DNA of 64,000 nt, taken from the NCBI GenBank assembly GCA_958296015.1, contig CATQIH010000044.1:24788-88787 (forward strand), written 5' to 3'. Origin of the DNA: Cyclobacteriaceae bacterium. GTDB lineage: Bacteria; Bacteroidota; Bacteroidia; Cytophagales; Cyclobacteriaceae. Positions 38,282 through 47,636 of the stretch are shown here, piece after piece (the stretch's first letter is position 1; each line of letters begins with the position of its first letter). The position numbers were made by a program, and so were the translations under genes. The notes beneath the pieces were generated by a model. It was not told the origin of the DNA and searched no databases. It was given only the letters and a program-made list of their open reading frames with translations.

Positions 38282-38796
38282 GCCACTTATCATTCCCGTA
38301 AGAGGTTATCACCCATCCATCGGACAAGACTGTTTTATTGCCGAAAATGCCACCATCATCGGGCAGGTCACGATGGGTAATCATTGCAGTATATGGTTTT
38401 AACACGGTCGTTCGGGGTTGATGTGAACGCTATTACCATCGGGCATCATACCAATATACAGGATGGCACGACTATCCACTGTACGTATGAAAAAAGCAGC
38501 TACGCAGATAGGCAACTATGTTTCCATCGGCCACAATGCTATTGTACATGGTTGCACGCTGGAAGATAGGGTGCTCATTGGCATGGGAGCTATTATAATG
38601 GACCATGCCCTAATACAAACAGGCTCAGTGATTGCTGCTGGTTCGGTCGGTACTAGAGAACACCATTGTAGAACCTTATTCTGTATATGCAGGCGTACCT
38701 GCCCGCAAGGTGAAAGAAGCAGGAGAAGCCAATGCCGCCATGATCGAGCGTATTGCCAACAATTATCTGAAGTATTCGGGCTGGTATAAGAAATGA
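38282..38796 (+). CDS. Gamma carbonic anhydrase / PaaY-YrdA family trimer, frameshifted
   Basis: A left-handed beta-helix protein of about 170 residues. MPLIIPVRGYHPSIGQDCFIA is the family N-terminus, then GQVTMGNHCSIWFN, VNAITIGHHTNIQDG, IHCTYEKAATQIGNYVSIGHN, VLIGMGAIIMDHA and VPARKVKEA. Four +1 bases (near 38400 T, 38417 T, 38493 A, 38651 G) break the frame, and removing each restores the canonical hexapeptide register. Zinc-ligand His residues (IGHN, VHGC) are present. Activity as carbonic anhydrase or acyl-CoA-related hydrolase is unproven for this family. Confidence 0.83.
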
Positions 38797-38916
38797 AGAC
38801 TACCGCCGTGGAGTGGGAAACCGCAGATTGAAAAAGACAAGATATATAGAATATTATTTCTTATGTTATTGTTTTTACCATACTTTTACACAACTACCTA
38901 ACCTTACTACAAAACT

Positions 38917-40152
38917 ATGTATTTAAAAACATCTGTTTCTGGCCGCTGTATCTGCTGCTATGTTAGCAGCTTGCTCTTCTGACACCAAACAACCCTCCTT
39001 TGGAAGAAAGGGCACAAGCACTATCCCATCAGTTGATCATTGTAGACGGGCACATCGACTTGCCCTACCGGATGAAAGAAGCTATGCTTAATCCGGAAAA
39101 AGAGCCAGTCGACGTAACAGCAGATACGGATGGTAATTTTGACTTGGTAAAAGCACGAAAAGGGTGGCCTGGATGCACCATTTATGTCTATTTACATTCC
39201 TGCTTCTTACCAAGCGGGTGGTGCCAAACAATGGGCAGACTCGCTGATCGATATAGTAGATCATATTGCCGAGCAATATCCTGATAAGTTTGCACTAGCC
39301 AATACACCGGAACAGATCGAAGCCAACTTTGACAAAGGACTGATCTCTTTGCCTATGGGCATGGAAAACGGGCGCACCCATAGAAGACTCTCTGGAAAAT
39401 GTGCAGTACTTTTACAACAGAGGCATCCGCTATATTACCCTGACCCATAGCAAACCCAACCAAATATGTGATTCATCCTATGATACTACCCGCATGTGGA
39501 ACGGACTTAGCCCGTTTGGGGAGCAGGTGGTGCAGGGAAATGAACCGTCGTGGGCATCATAGTGGATGTATCACACATCTCTGACAGCTCTTTTTATGAT
39601 GTCATGAAGCTCACCCAGGTTCCCGTCATCGCTTCGCATTCCTCATGCCGCCATTTTTGTGCCTGGCTTTGAACGAAATATGAGCGATGAAGATGATCAG
39701 GATGCTAGGCGACAACGGCGGCGTAATCATGATTAATTTTGGCTCTACCTTTGTGGATTCGGCTTCCGCAGCAACCTCCGAAAGCATCAGTGCACATGCT
39801 AAACAATGGCTGCAAGAAAACAAACTGACGATGGAAGACTCAGTGGCCAAAGCCTACCTACAGCAGTATACCGAGGATCATTTTGCTTATGCGGATGTGC
39901 AAAAAGTGGCCGATCATATTGACCATGTGGTGCAGATCGCTGGCATAGACCATGTAGGCTTAGGCTCCGACTTTGATGGCGTAGGCGATACATTACCAGA
40001 CGGACTAAAAACAGCCGCTAATTACCCCACTCTGATTGCCGAACTGCTCAAAAGAGGGTTACTCCGAAGATGACATAGCAAAAATATGCTCCAAAAATAT
40101 CTTCCGCGTATGGGAGGCCGTGCGGCAGATTGCCGGACAGGCAAACAGTTAA
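38917..40152 (+). CDS. Membrane dipeptidase (M19) lipoprotein, frameshifted
   Basis: A renal-dipeptidase-type zinc enzyme of about 408 residues cleaving dipeptides. Lipoprotein signal with LAACSSD. Then IIVDGHIDLPYRM (HxD zinc ligands), RKGGLDAPFMSIYIPA, YITLTHSKPNQI, GIIVDVSHISD, VIASHSSCR and GLGSDFDGVGD. The reading frame is restored only by removing nine +1 bases (near 38925, 39000, 39165, 39375, 39541, 39552, 39655, 39692 and 40058), each next to an identical base. All active-site motifs survive, so poor base calling is far more likely than decay. Confidence 0.82.
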
Positions 40153-40273
40153 TTTTATCTAATCACTGGACACTAGCATTAAACATGCTCTGGTATTGAT
40201 AATGGTTTCAGCTATTGCTAAAAATCAACGATAGCACCCCATATCTTTCTACCAGCAGGCACATCACAACATC

Positions 40274-40309
40274 AAAAAAGGCGATATGCAGAAGTTACAT
40301 ATCGCCTTA
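40274..40309 (-). terminator. Terminator of the FadL-like gene
   Basis: On the minus strand AAGGCGATATG / CATATCGCCTT forms an 11-bp perfect stem with a 9-nt loop and T6 tail, 26 nt past the stop at 40335. Confidence 0.88.
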
Positions 40310-40334
40310 TTGACTAAATCCTCAAATGAAAATC

Positions 40335-41954
40335 CTAGAAGTTGAAGCCAAAAGTCAGTGAGGCTTGTGTAACTTTATTGCTCAATATTCTGGCATCTGA
40401 AGGGAAATAAGAAGCGTAAGCATAAGGCTGATAATTAGTATTGTAAGATGAATTTGTTACTGCCAGATCAGCAAAGAATTTTTTAGTGTTAACACCTATG
40501 CCTGCCGAAAGCACTCTGCGGTCTCGATTTAAGTTATCAGCAGATCGGACAGGTGTAGCATACATAGCATAGCCTAAACGAAAGCGAAAGATATCATATC
40601 TAAATTCTCCTCCTACTTTATAGTTGATCGATGATTTGAAATTCTGATCATTCTTTCGTTTAAATAACCAGTAGAAAAATCGCTTGAATTGAACTGGCTG
40701 CTTTTGTAATTTACATACTCAACATCTGCGGTTAGAAAACCATATTTCTGAAAAAAAATAGCTGATACCTGCGCCCAACCTTGAAGGTTGTAACTAAGCG
40801 ATACTGTGTGAGTATAGGAATACCTCCCGTTACGGCCGCTTCTAGTACCATCAATCACAAGGTCAAACGGGTCATCACTCTTGCTTCCCGAATCAATAAT
40901 GCCATTTACGGCAGAGGAAAGTGTATATTGATAATCCTCCGATACGCTATACGCTGTAGGAGTCTGGTAAGAAAGCCCTATGGTTACTTCATTAATAGGT
41001 CTGTAAATAATACCTAAGTTAGCGTTAATACCTGTTCCATTGATCGACTGGGTTTCATCCAGACCATTGTAAACTACGCTATCAAGAGATATATTTCCAT
41101 CAGGATCAGGAAAATAATAGCCACCTTGGTTGATAAAATCTCTGTATTCTAGCGTATATTTGTAATATTCGTCGAACTGGTTTGTACGTTTTTGGGAGAG
41201 AGCTTTTGAAACCAATGCTCGCGCCAAAATAAAGTTTATCTTGGAAGTTACCTCCATAAGCAAAATTCCACTGACTTACCGTACTCGTTTCTTTAATAGT
41301 TCCATCCTGGTCAGCCAGCGTGCCATCAGGAATAGAAGATACAAATGTATTTCCTGCACCCGTAGGATTAAGCAAATAATTACGATAGGCAGCGTCCGCA
41401 TAGCTGATTATAGCGATCGTTACCTACATTATAATCCAGGTTACTTTTATTGATCTGATCGTTTCCATTTGCCTGAAGTGCTATATCATCTAATAAAGAA
41501 AAATCATTGTCTGCCGGTCCGAATGTATAATCCAGATGCTTGTCTGCTTACCTTGGTTATAGGTAATACCGAAAGAACCACCACGCCAGTTTGAAGGTCT
41601 TACATCTTCCTTATTGTTATTAAATACAATGCCGAAGTTGCTAATTCCCAAATGTGTATCAGAGAGGCTACTGCTTTGGTTAACGAAAGAAGCATCAGTA
41701 CCTGTATAGCTAAAAGTAGGTGTGAAAACGATCGTAGATCGGTTAAAAAATCCTAGACCTGCTGGATTAATAGCAGCTGCACTTACATCTCCTCCCAACG
41801 AGTAACCAGCACCTCCTAAGCCTTGGATACGTGCGGTTCCTAAACCACCAATTTCTCCAAATTTTAGTGCATTCTCGATAATTTGTGCTTGTGCAGTTGA
41901 AACAGCCAAACATGCTAGAACGCTACATATTAAAGTTAATTTGATATATTTCAT
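40335..41954 (-). CDS. OmpP1/FadL-family outer membrane protein, frameshifted
   Basis: A 14-stranded barrel for hydrophobic compounds, about 535 residues. The N-terminus has a signal peptide (cleaved after AQA), then GGLGTARIQGLGGAGYSLGG and AAAINPAGLGFFNRST, the classic family start. Later pieces have TGINANLGIIYRPINEVTIGLSYQTP and the final TQASLTFGFNF with the terminal Phe. Frame changes fall near 41490-41520, 41375-41410, 41190-41260 and 40565-40650. The gene is bounded by terminators on both sides and is monocistronic. Confidence 0.83.
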
Positions 41955-41978
41955 TATATTTTAAGCTATGTTTTTAAC

Positions 41979-42020
41979 AAAAAAAAGTGTAGTAAAACAA
42001 CGATCTTACTACACTTTTTA
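41979..42020 (-). terminator. Terminator of the Gly/Asn-rich lipoprotein gene
   Basis: AGTGTAGTAA / TTACTACACT stem, A8 and T5 tracts on either side, so it may act in both directions. On the minus strand it lies about 30 nt after the stop at 42049. Confidence 0.85.
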
Positions 42021-42048
42021 GTATTTAAAATGTTCAAAGAGGTAACGC

Positions 42049-43284
42049 TTATGGTCTGCCACGCCCACCGGACGGACCGAGAAGTAGAATTTTGGCTGGG
42101 ACTGCTACTGCCAACGTTACCACCACTAAAGCCAGAATTGCTGTTACTGCGAGAGTTAGAGCTATTGTTATTGCTTCTATTATTAAAATTCCCAGAATCA
42201 AAAGAACGATTGTTATTCCTTTGGTTATAAGAATCCCTTGTGAATTGCCATACCTAGACTGGTTCGAATTCCTTTGTGGTACATAACTATTGCTTCTTGA
42301 AGCATTAGAGGCACTACTATTTCTGCTCTCAAAAATCCTTTGATTGGCTTGTCTTCTGAAATCGCCTTTATTAATAGTGTTCTGAGAACTAAAGTCAGGA
42401 CTACTACCTCTGTAAGAAGACCGTGTATTGTTAACGCTATTTGCTCTGTCTATTCCTCTACCAGGCGCAGCACCTCTTACATCAGCAATGTTTGTGCGCT
42501 GTTGGCTGGCACGGCCCGCAGACGGTACATTAGTACGGATAGGCCCTCTAATACCTTCAGTATTGTTATTTACAATAATTACGTTAGGCCTGTAGCCATA
42601 TCCACCACCGTAATAGGGATTATAAGCGTAACCGTAAGGATCATTGAATGGGCTAAACGGGTCGTAAAAACCACCATAACCATATGAATTACCAAATCCA
42701 CCAAAACCGTTATATCCGTAATAAGGTCTGCCCCATCCAAAAGGACTACCAAAGCCGAAAGACATGCCAATATTTAAACCTGGACGGAAAAATGAGTTGC
42801 GCCCGAAGCCACCGTATCCTCCAAATCCGCCATAGGCAGAAGAATAGAAAGGATCGTAGTAAGGATTATTAAAGCCAGAGTTACCATAGCCACCGTATGG
42901 CTGACCATAATAGTTGTTGTTGATGATAGGACGATTTCCATAGTTCCTATCCTGCTCTTCTACATAATATTCACCCTGATCATCTGCCTTTTTATTATTA
43001 TCGTTCTGGTACTCTGCTACCAGATCAGGATTGACATTTTTGCTTGAGTAATTATCATCGTCGTACTTGTAGGAACCTTTATTATCGTAGGATGCTTTTT
43101 CAGATTCATTAAGGGCAGTAAACGATACCAGGTTACGATCTTTGGCATTAAAATACATATCATCCCCCTCATCATACTGACTTAGCTGATCGGTTGTTGC
43201 ACAGGCACTCATTCCTAGCAGACCAATGGCCGCCAGACCAGAAAGAATGGAATGCCGTCTATTTGTTATTAGAAAATTTTTCAT
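42049..43284 (-). CDS. Gly/Tyr/Asn-rich lipoprotein, C-terminal part frameshifted
   Basis: A lipoprotein (lipobox LLGMSAC; start at 43284 chosen because it begins the signal). The N-terminal region has DDMYFNAKDRN, common to a Bacteroidota family. The middle is Gly/Tyr/Phe/Pro-rich (GYGGFYDPFSPFNDPYGY), followed by Arg/Asn/Ser-rich sequence. The final 60 residues as read are very hydrophobic (TIVLLILGILII), out of character. Adding one base near 42225 gives SYNQRNNNRSFDSGNFNNRS, and dropping one near 42075 restores the GPSGGRGRP end. The hydrophobic tail is therefore a frameshift artefact. Function unknown, perhaps a cell-surface matrix protein. Confidence 0.72.
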   Translation of the reverse strand: MKNFLITNRRHSILSGLAAIGLLGMSACATTDQLSQYDEGDDMYFNAKDRNLVSFTALNESEKASYDNKGSYKYDDDNYSSKNVNPDLVAEYQNDNNKKADDQGEYYVEEQDRNYGNRPIINNNYYGQPYGGYGNSGFNNPYYDPFYSSAYGGFGGYGGFGRNSFFRPGLNIGMSFGFGSPFGWGRPYYGYNGFGGFGNSYGYGGFYDPFSPFNDPYGYAYNPYYGGGYGYRPNVIIVNNNTEGIRGPIRTNVPSAGRASQQRTNIADVRGAAPGRGIDRANSVNNTRSSYRGSSPDFSSQNTINKGDFRRQANQRIFESRNSSASNASRSNSYVPQRNSNQSRYGNSQGILITKGITIVLLILGILIIEAITIALTLAVTAILALVVVTLAVAVPAKILLLGPSGGRGRP

Positions 43285-43380
43285 AAGTATCCTCCTGTTA
43301 AAGTATATGCGTAAATATTTAACTATATAACGACAAATCATCAAAATAGATTTCCTTGCCAGTGATTTATCCCCAACATA

Positions 43381-43413
43381 TTTGCGTATGGTGGTTTCAT
43401 TTGAATATCTTTG
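43381..43413 (+). promoter_or_regulatory. proS promoter (Bacteroidota type)
   Basis: TTTG at 43381-43384 and TATCTTTG at 43406-43413 with a 21-nt spacer match the Bacteroidota -33/-7 consensus exactly. The start would be near 43418, giving a 5' leader of about 57 nt. Confidence 0.75.
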
Positions 43414-43474
43414 CCTGCGCTAAATATATAAGTTTTAACTATAAAAACACAATTTTTATACCAATACTTCAACT

Positions 43475-44953
43475 ATGAGTAAGGGACTACCAAAACGCAG
43501 TGAGGATTATTCGGCGTGGTACAATGAACTGGTGAAACGGGCGGAGCTGGCAGAGAACTCTGACGTGCGAGGCTGCATGGTGATCAAGCCGTATGGCTAT
43601 ACGATCTGGGAAAAGATGCAGGCCGAATTAGACCGTATGTTTAAGGCCACAGGGCATGTCAATGCTTATTTTCCGCTTTTTATTCCTAAGTCTTATCTGA
43701 GCCGCGAAGCCGACCATGTGGAAGGTTTTGCCAAAGAATGTGCGGTGGTAACGCATCACAGACTCAAAATATCGGAAGATGGCAAGGGCCTGGTGGTAGA
43801 CCCGGAAGCAAAGCTGGAAGAGGAACTGATCGTGCGTCCTACCTCAGAGACCGTCATCTGGAGTTCTTACCGCAACTGGATACAGTCGTACCGCGATCTG
43901 CCGCTACTGATCAACCAGTGGGCCAATGTGGTGCGCTGGGAGATGCGTACTCGCCTTTTTCTACGCACCTCTGAGTTTTTGTGGCAGGAAGGACACACCG
44001 CACATGCCACCCAGCCGGAGGCCGTTGCCGAAGCCAAGCAGATGATGGAGGTATATGCCACTTTTGCCGAAGAACAGATGGCCCTGCCTGTGGTACGAGG
44101 TATCAAAACAGCCAGCGAACGTTTTGCCGGCGCGGTAGAAACCTACTGTATTGAAGCACTGATGCAGGATGGTAAAGCATTGCAGGCAGGTACGTCACAT
44201 TTTCTGGGACAAAATTTTGCCAAAGCCTTCGATGTCAAATTTGCCAGTAAAACCGGGGAATTAGACTACGTTTGGGGAACTTCCTGGGGCGTTAGCACCC
44301 GCCTGATGGGTGCGCTGATCATGGCACACTCCGATGATAGCGGGCTGGTATTGCCACCCAAACTTGCCCCTTATCAGGTAGTCATCATACCTATTTTCCG
44401 CAGTGAGGAAGAACTGGAAACTATTTCCGAAAAGGTGCTCCAGATCAAGACGCAGCTTGAGTCGTTGGGTATCAGCGTAAAGTATGATAACCGGGATACG
44501 CAGAAGCCAGGCTGGAAATTCGCAGAATACGAACTCAAAGGTGTCCCCGTTCGGATGGCCATTGGCACGCGCGACCTGCAAAACAACACCATTGAAGTGG
44601 CCCGCCGAGATACCAAAGAAAAAGAGATGTATACTTTAGACAGTGATCTTTGTGAGCGTATCAAAGTACTGCTTAATGATATTCAGGATCATATTTATCA
44701 GAAAGCACTGGCTTTCCGCAAAGAAAACACAACCAGAGTAGATACTTACGAGGAATTTAAAGAAGTGTTGGATACCAAAGGGGGCTTTATACTGGCACAC
44801 TGGGATGGCACCGCAGAAACAGAGGCCAAGATCAAAGAAGAAACCAAAGCTACCATTCGTTGTATTCCTATCAACAATCAGCAGGAAGAAGGCAAATGCA
44901 TCTACAGCGGAAACCCATCCACGCAAAGAGTGGTTTTTGCCATCGCTTATTAA
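43475..44953 (+). CDS. proS: Prolyl-tRNA synthetase (ProS type 3, archaeal/eukaryal form)
   Basis: A 492-residue class II synthetase that charges tRNA-Pro. Motif 1 is around [16 protein letters not shown], motif 2 is [21 protein letters not shown], and motif 3 includes [20 protein letters not shown]. The anticodon-binding domain (about 285-390) and a C-terminal ProRS domain ending in Tyr follow. There is no INS editing domain, as in this type. It is the normal form in Bacteroidota. Driven by a consensus promoter and followed by a palindromic repeat. Confidence 0.97.
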   Translation: MSKGLPKRSEDYSAWYNELVKRAELAENSDVRGCMVIKPYGYTIWEKMQAELDRMFKATGHVNAYFPLFIPKSYLSREADHVEGFAKECAVVTHHRLKISEDGKGLVVDPEAKLEEELIVRPTSETVIWSSYRNWIQSYRDLPLLINQWANVVRWEMRTRLFLRTSEFLWQEGHTAHATQPEAVAEAKQMMEVYATFAEEQMALPVVRGIKTASERFAGAVETYCIEALMQDGKALQAGTSHFLGQNFAKAFDVKFASKTGELDYVWGTSWGVSTRLMGALIMAHSDDSGLVLPPKLAPYQVVIIPIFRSEEELETISEKVLQIKTQLESLGISVKYDNRDTQKPGWKFAEYELKGVPVRMAIGTRDLQNNTIEVARRDTKEKEMYTLDSDLCERIKVLLNDIQDHIYQKALAFRKENTTRVDTYEEFKEVLDTKGGFILAHWDGTAETEAKIKEETKATIRCIPINNQQEEGKCIYSGNPSTQRVVFAIAY

Positions 44954-44960
44954 GATAGTG

Positions 44961-45035
44961 AGAAGTTGGAAGCACGGTATCCGAAGTTTCTTTATCTCCA
45001 AACTTCGGTCTCCTAGCTCCGGTCTTCCGGCTTCC
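44961..45035. repeat. Palindromic GAAGT/ACTTC intergenic repeat after proS
   Basis: The inner arms CCGAAGTTT (44981-44989) and AAACTTCGG (45000-45008) pair perfectly, and outer GGAAGC/GCTTCC (44968-44973, 45030-45035) pair too. The right arm is a degenerate series of CTTCGGTCTCC-like units. It lies just past the proS stop and resembles the repeat at 46854-46914. Likely an interspersed repeat that could act as a terminator. Confidence 0.65.
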
Positions 45036-45092
45036 CACACAATTTGCATTGTGCGGTAAATAACTTACTTTAGTCATACACGCTATTGCTTT

Positions 45093-45563
45093 ATGCTTGA
45101 CTGGTTAACCATTATCGTATTGCTCATCATTGGTATCGGACTGATCGTCACGGAACTGATCTTCATTCCGGGCACAACTGTTTTTGGCATTGCCGGACTG
45201 GTATTGTCGATCATTGGCATTGTGCTATCGTTTACAAACTTTAGCTTTGGCACTGGCATTTTCGTAACAATTGTAGCATTGGCACTAATGGTAGGCACGT
45301 TGCTGTATAGCGTGAGGTCGGGCACCTGGGACAAAGTATCGCTCAAAAGTGCCAATACAGGCAAGGTGAATGAAGATATGCAGCACAGTATCTGGAAGGG
45401 CGACAAGGGCAAAACGCTCTCTTCCCTGCGTCCGGAAGGCAAAGCGATTTTTAACGAAGTGATTGTTGAGGTAAGCACTCGCGGTAACTATGTAAATGCA
45501 GGTGCTGCTATCGTAGTGGTAGAGGTTAAAGATCAGAAAATTGTGGTAGAACCTGTTGTTTGA
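45093..45563 (+). CDS. NfeD-like membrane protein
   Basis: A 156-residue protein of the NfeD family: two or three N-terminal membrane helices (residues about 5-75, with LIGIGLIVTELIFIPGTTVFGIAG) and a C-terminal OB-fold (about 95-156, GKTLSSLRPEGKAIF, VNAGAAIVVVEVKDQKIVV). NfeD partners with flotillin/SPFH proteins in membrane microdomains, and the flotillin-like floA follows. The long serine-protease domain of full NfeD is absent, as in short members. Confidence 0.88.
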   Translation: MLDWLTIIVLLIIGIGLIVTELIFIPGTTVFGIAGLVLSIIGIVLSFTNFSFGTGIFVTIVALALMVGTLLYSVRSGTWDKVSLKSANTGKVNEDMQHSIWKGDKGKTLSSLRPEGKAIFNEVIVEVSTRGNYVNAGAAIVVVEVKDQKIVVEPVV

Positions 45564-45728
45564 TAAAAAAAGGAAGAAAGCCAAAGACCAGACAGGAAAG
45601 TGGCAATTGATGCAGCCAAATGGAACCTGTTTGCAAATTTGTGCCTATATTGGTAGCAGGGTACCTGGAAACAAGTGGCATCGTTCTGATTATCCCTAAA
45701 AACCTGTTCTATATATTTTCAACTACAA

Positions 45729-45846
45729 TACGGTACGTTTGCCTGAAAGTGGACTGTGGAACACAGCCCACGGCTTCCATACCCCGGTTTGTGCGGGGCA
45801 CCCCGTGCCGCCGTGGCCCGGTCCCACAAACCGGAAATGTACCGTA
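45729..45846. other. GC-rich structured element bounded by inverted repeats (between nfeD and floA)
   Basis: TACGGTAC (45729-45736) and GTACCGTA (45839-45846) are perfect 8-bp inverted ends. Inside are hairpin 1 at 45749-45771 (GTGGaCTGTG GAA CACAGcCCAC) and hairpin 2 with CCGGTTTGTG (45784-45793) pairing CACAAACCGG (45825-45834), itself holding GGCAC/GTGCC (45797-45809). The whole is a three-way-junction shape, visibly richer in G+C than its surroundings. TACGTTTG at 45734-45741 also fits the -7 consensus. It could be a floA leader or a miniature mobile element. The remainder of the 300-bp gap shows no gene. Confidence 0.6.
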
Positions 45847-45867
45847 GTATAATTTTCAACAAAAACC

Positions 45868-46848
45868 ATGAATGAACTATCGTTGATCCTTATTATTCTG
45901 GCCGCCATTGTTGGTCTGTTCACATTTCTGTATTTTATTCCGCTCAATTTATGGATTACAGCCCGTTTTTCAGGGGTTAAAGTAGGTCTGGCAGAACTGG
46001 TGTTTATGCGTATCCGGAAAGTCCCTCCTAGTGTTATTGTAAACTCTATGATCACTGCTACCAAGGCAGGACTAGATATCACCACATCCGACCTGGAAAC
46101 GCACTATCTGGCAGGTGGCAATGTGCCCTCTGTCATCAAAGCCCTCATCTCTGCCGACAAAGCCAATATTCGCCTCGACTTCAAGCAGGCCACAGCAATT
46201 GACCTGGCCGGACGGGATGTACTGGAAGCGGTGCAGATGTCGGTGAACCCTAAAGTGATTGACACGCCACAGGTAGCAGCAGTAGCGTCAGACGGTATTC
46301 AACTCACCGCAAGAGCGCGGGTGACAGTGAGGGCCAATATTTCGCAGCTGGTGGGTGGTGCCGGTGAGGATACGATTCTTGCCAGGGTAGGCGAAGGTAT
46401 TGTAACGTCTATCGGATCGGCTAACAAGCATACGGATGTGCTGGAAAACCCGGACAAGATTTCCAAGCTGGTGTTGGAACGGGGGCTGGATGCAGGCACA
46501 GCCTTTGAAATTCTCTCTATTGATATCGCCGATGTAGACGTGGGCGAAAACATCGGTGCCAAGTTGCAGATAGATCAGGCCAATGCAGACCTCAAAGTGG
46601 CTGAAGCCAAAGCTGAGGAACGCCGGGCTATGGCCGTAGCTGAGGAGCAGGAGATGCGGGCAAAATCGCAGGAAGCGCGGGCCAAAGTCATTGAGGCAGA
46701 AGCCGAGGTGCCCAAAGCCCTGGCAGAAGCCTTCCGCAGCGGCAACCTCGGCGTAATGGACTACTACCGTATGCAAAACATCCAGGCTGATACCGACATG
46801 CGCTCATCTATCTCCGGTGAAGATAGTACCCGGAATAGTAAAGATTGA
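45868..46848 (+). CDS. floA: Flotillin-like protein FloA
   Basis: A 326-residue membrane scaffold of the FloA/YqfA (UPF0365) family that organises functional membrane microdomains. One N-terminal membrane hairpin (residues about 5-28), then the SPFH-like domain with [25 protein letters not shown]-type signature ([14 protein letters not shown]) and [11 protein letters not shown], and an Ala/Glu-rich coiled coil (about 240-295). The sequence is complete and highly typical. It forms the standard pair with the upstream nfeD gene. Confidence 0.95.
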   Translation: MNELSLILIILAAIVGLFTFLYFIPLNLWITARFSGVKVGLAELVFMRIRKVPPSVIVNSMITATKAGLDITTSDLETHYLAGGNVPSVIKALISADKANIRLDFKQATAIDLAGRDVLEAVQMSVNPKVIDTPQVAAVASDGIQLTARARVTVRANISQLVGGAGEDTILARVGEGIVTSIGSANKHTDVLENPDKISKLVLERGLDAGTAFEILSIDIADVDVGENIGAKLQIDQANADLKVAEAKAEERRAMAVAEEQEMRAKSQEARAKVIEAEAEVPKALAEAFRSGNLGVMDYYRMQNIQADTDMRSSISGEDSTRNSKD

Positions 46849-46853
46849 GGGAG

Positions 46854-46914
46854 CCAGAAGTCCGGAGACCAAAGTCGGAAGTGAAAAACTTCGGACTTCA
46901 AACTTCGGTCCTGG
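46854..46914. repeat. Palindromic ACTTCGG intergenic repeat after floA
   Basis: AAGTCGGAAGT (46872-46882) pairs with ACTTCGGACTT (46888-46898), one mismatch, GAAAA loop. Outer CCAG/CTGG ends match. It begins six bases after the floA stop and lies between convergent genes, where it may serve as a bidirectional terminator. Same motif family as 44961-45035. Confidence 0.65.
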
Positions 46915-46958
46915 TGTGGCATCACCCGATGGGAGCATTGTTTCTAACTCCTGTTTTC

Positions 46959-47576
46959 TTATTTTTCCTTGAGCAAATCTTCTAGTGCTTCTTTACATTG
47001 TTGTGGTGAGGTAAAATGAACGATTTGCATTCCTAAACGCTGTGCGGTTTCTATGTTTTTGGCATTGTCATCGATGAAGACAGCACGGGCAGGCGTGATA
47101 GAGAACTTTTCAAACAGATGCTGAAAAATGTCTTCGTTGGGCTTGATCATCTCAATTTCTCCGGAAACCACCATACCATCAAAATGCCGGAAGAAATCAA
47201 ACCGCTGATAAGCAAAAGGAATTTTCTCGGCAGACCAATTTGTAAGAGCATAGATTTTATACCTGCCGCTGGTTTTTAAGGTCTCCAGCAACTGCACGGT
47301 TTCATCGATGGTGCCTTTCATCATCTTTTCCCACTGCGTATCATAGCCCATGATCTGTTGGCGGTATTCAGGATGTTTTTCTGCCAGCAAAGTAGTCGCT
47401 TCGGCAAACTTTCGCCCGGCATCCTGCTGTTCGTTCCAGCTATTGTTGCAAATCTCGGCCAGGAAGTATTCCATTTCTTCTTCGCTGTCAAATACCTCGC
47501 GGTAATAATGGCGCGGGTTCCAGTCTACTAAAACGCCGCCCAGGTCAAAAACAATAGTGTCAATTGTTGGTATCAT
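46959..47576 (-). CDS. HAD-superfamily phosphatase (YihX-like)
   Basis: A 205-residue cytoplasmic HAD hydrolase of subfamily IA. Motif I is VFDLGGVLVDWNP (nucleophile Asp10), motif II is ALTNWS, motif III MIKPNEDIF, and motif IV VFIDDNAKNIETA. The helical cap holds the EEEMEYFLAEICNNSWNEQQDAG segment typical of alpha-D-glucose-1-phosphatase/epoxide-hydrolase-like members. The sugar phosphate substrate is uncertain. Divergent from the MFS transporter gene with a 60-bp gap. Confidence 0.9.
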   Translation of the reverse strand: MIPTIDTIVFDLGGVLVDWNPRHYYREVFDSEEEMEYFLAEICNNSWNEQQDAGRKFAEATTLLAEKHPEYRQQIMGYDTQWEKMMKGTIDETVQLLETLKTSGRYKIYALTNWSAEKIPFAYQRFDFFRHFDGMVVSGEIEMIKPNEDIFQHLFEKFSITPARAVFIDDNAKNIETAQRLGMQIVHFTSPQQCKEALEDLLKEK

Positions 47577-47636
47577 ACAATATATATTTCGTTTTTCTGA
47601 TATAATTATTTATGATCATTAAAGCAAACTTTTGAC

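Noticed and set aside
38282..40152. Programmed ribosomal frameshifting to explain the many frame changes
   Set aside because: Up to nine shifts in one gene without slippery heptamers or downstream stimulators is not plausible. Extra bases in short homopolymers are simpler.
45620..45847. A 75-residue ORF across the structured element between nfeD and floA
   Set aside because: Its codons follow the hairpin sequence. The inverted repeats explain the region better than a protein.
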